A DNA stretch of 7,260 nucleotides from Bacillota bacterium. Lineage in GTDB: Bacteria; Bacillota; Clostridia; Clostridiales; Clostridiaceae. Below, piece by piece: positions 6,796 through 7,260 of this stretch. The notes under the pieces are model-generated. The model was given only the letters and a program-made list of their open reading frames with translations, ran no database searches and was not told the DNA's origin. The stretch spans positions 1 through 7,260 of the forward strand of contig JAUZPH010000178.1 in assembly GCA_030706065.1 (NCBI GenBank), in the 5' to 3' direction. A program made the position numbers and the translations under genes. Numbering within the stretch: the stretch's first letter is position 1; every line of letters starts with the position of its first letter.

Positions 6796-7260
6796 GGCTT
6801 CAACCTCCCTGATAATCGTTCCTTTGATACTGCTGTTGCTGAGTCCTACATATATTGGAATTCTGTATTTCTCTCCCAACTCTATGGACCTTGAATGCAT
6901 TACCTGTGCTCCGAGGCTTGCCAGTTCCAGCATCTCCTCATAATGTATCTGACTGAGCTTTTTTGCATTTTTGAGCTTCCTTGGATCTGCAGAGTAAATT
7001 CCATCCACATCGGTATATATTTCACTTACTCCGCCGAGCTTGTAGGCCAGAGCCACTGCAGTAGTATCGGAGCCTCCCCTGCCCAGTGTAGTTATATTGC
7101 CGTCATCATTTATTCCTTGAAAGCCCGCAACTATGACAATCTTATCCTCCTGAAGGCTGTCCATGATTCTCTGAACATCTATATCCTGTATAAGAGCCTT
7201 GCCGTGCTGGCCCGTAGTGAGTATATTGAGCTGATAGGCTGTGAAGCTCACTGCTTCCTC
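6328..7260 (-). CDS. lysC: Aspartate kinase, N-terminal part beyond the window
   Basis: Aspartate kinase phosphorylates L-aspartate with ATP to give aspartyl-4-phosphate, the committed step towards lysine, threonine, methionine and diaminopimelate. The window holds the last 310 residues; monofunctional enzymes have about 400, so roughly 90 N-terminal residues, including the first lysine motif (KxGGxS/T), are missing. Positions below count from the window edge. The kinase half shows GFQGINDDGNITTLGRGGSD (46-65) and YTDVDGIYSADPR (82-94), which bind nucleotide and substrate. Two ACT regulatory domains follow: about 161-235, with SIDMISQ at 198-204, and about 245-307, with SVVGLGM and TTSEIRITCAI. 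ACT pairs of this kind sense end-product amino acids; lysine (with or without threonine) is likely given the lysA neighbour, but the effector cannot be read from sequence. The frame stays open to base 7260, so a GTG at 7251 is not the true start. There is no dehydrogenase domain after the ACT pair, so this is not a bifunctional kinase-homoserine dehydrogenase. The symbol lysC follows the B. subtilis homologue and is provisional. Confidence 0.95.
   Translation of the reverse strand, partial: EEAVSFTAYQLNILTTGQHGKALIQDIDVQRIMDSLQEDKIVIVAGFQGINDDGNITTLGRGGSDTTAVALAYKLGGVSEIYTDVDGIYSADPRKLKNAKKLSQIHYEEMLELASLGAQVMHSRSIELGEKYRIPIYVGLSNSSIKGTIIREVEAMESKPITGIATSNEDVSVTIKNANSDINILSRLFESIAESKISIDMISQTAPIENKVNISFTIPKDDLSECMGILTSFTDLYNIIVDENITKFSVVGLGMKNTSGVAARMFKIFSENDIEVKMITTSEIRITCAIKREDELKAIEIVGSAFELKN
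6804..6810 (-). promoter_or_regulatory. Internal ribosome binding site in the aspartate kinase gene
   Basis: AGGGAGG on the minus strand, 8 bases before the in-frame ATG at 6795. It is as strong a Shine-Dalgarno match as those before the other two genes, which is why the internal start is taken seriously. Confidence 0.6.

Noticed and set aside
6371..6943. A 190-codon plus-strand open frame opposite the aspartate kinase gene
   Set aside because: It is antisense to well-conserved kinase and ACT sequence, its serine/isoleucine/leucine-rich composition is what reverse-complement coding gives, and it has no recognisable family or convincing ribosome binding site.
7249..7251. GTG at 7251 as the aspartate kinase start
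   Set aside because: The frame is open up to the window edge with Glu-Glu-Ala before it, and the essential N-terminal kinase motif would be missing, so the real start lies outside.

Overview
This window holds three genes, all on the minus strand. It looks like the genome of a low-to-moderate-GC Gram-positive anaerobe of the Clostridia. The evidence is purine-rich GGAGG-type ribosome binding sites, frequent AGG/AGA arginine codons, a hairpin-plus-T-run terminator, and protein sequences of clostridial type. The genus cannot be fixed from the sequence alone.

Read in the direction of transcription (right to left), the window opens inside an aspartate kinase gene (6328-7260) whose 5' end lies outside. 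Seventeen bases after its stop codon comes lysA, diaminopimelate decarboxylase (5015-6310), followed by a strong intrinsic terminator (4963-5009). Together they form a short lysine-pathway operon: aspartate kinase catalyses the first step of the aspartate family, and LysA catalyses the last step from meso-diaminopimelate to lysine. The kinase gene also carries an internal ATG with a near-ideal ribosome binding site at the start of its regulatory half. This suggests a separately translated small subunit, as in Bacillus subtilis lysC.

After an intergenic stretch of about 270 bases, one very large reading frame fills the rest of the window (1-4745, 1581 codons, uninterrupted) and runs off the left edge. 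It encodes the N-terminal and central parts of a cyclic beta-1,2-glucan synthase of the NdvB/ChvB/Cgs type. In order these are an N-terminal membrane segment, an N-terminal region of unassigned function, a transmembrane pair, a family-84 glycosyltransferase domain, a further set of transmembrane segments, and the cyclisation (glycoamylase-like, GH189) domain. The expected C-terminal phosphorylase-like (GH94) region lies outside the window.

The lysine operon and the glucan synthase are separated by a terminator and probably transcribed independently; no functional link is evident. I did not find a wholly new system, mobile element, CRISPR array, tRNA or rRNA. The points most worth following up are the glucan synthase in a probably Gram-positive host and the internal translation start in the aspartate kinase gene.
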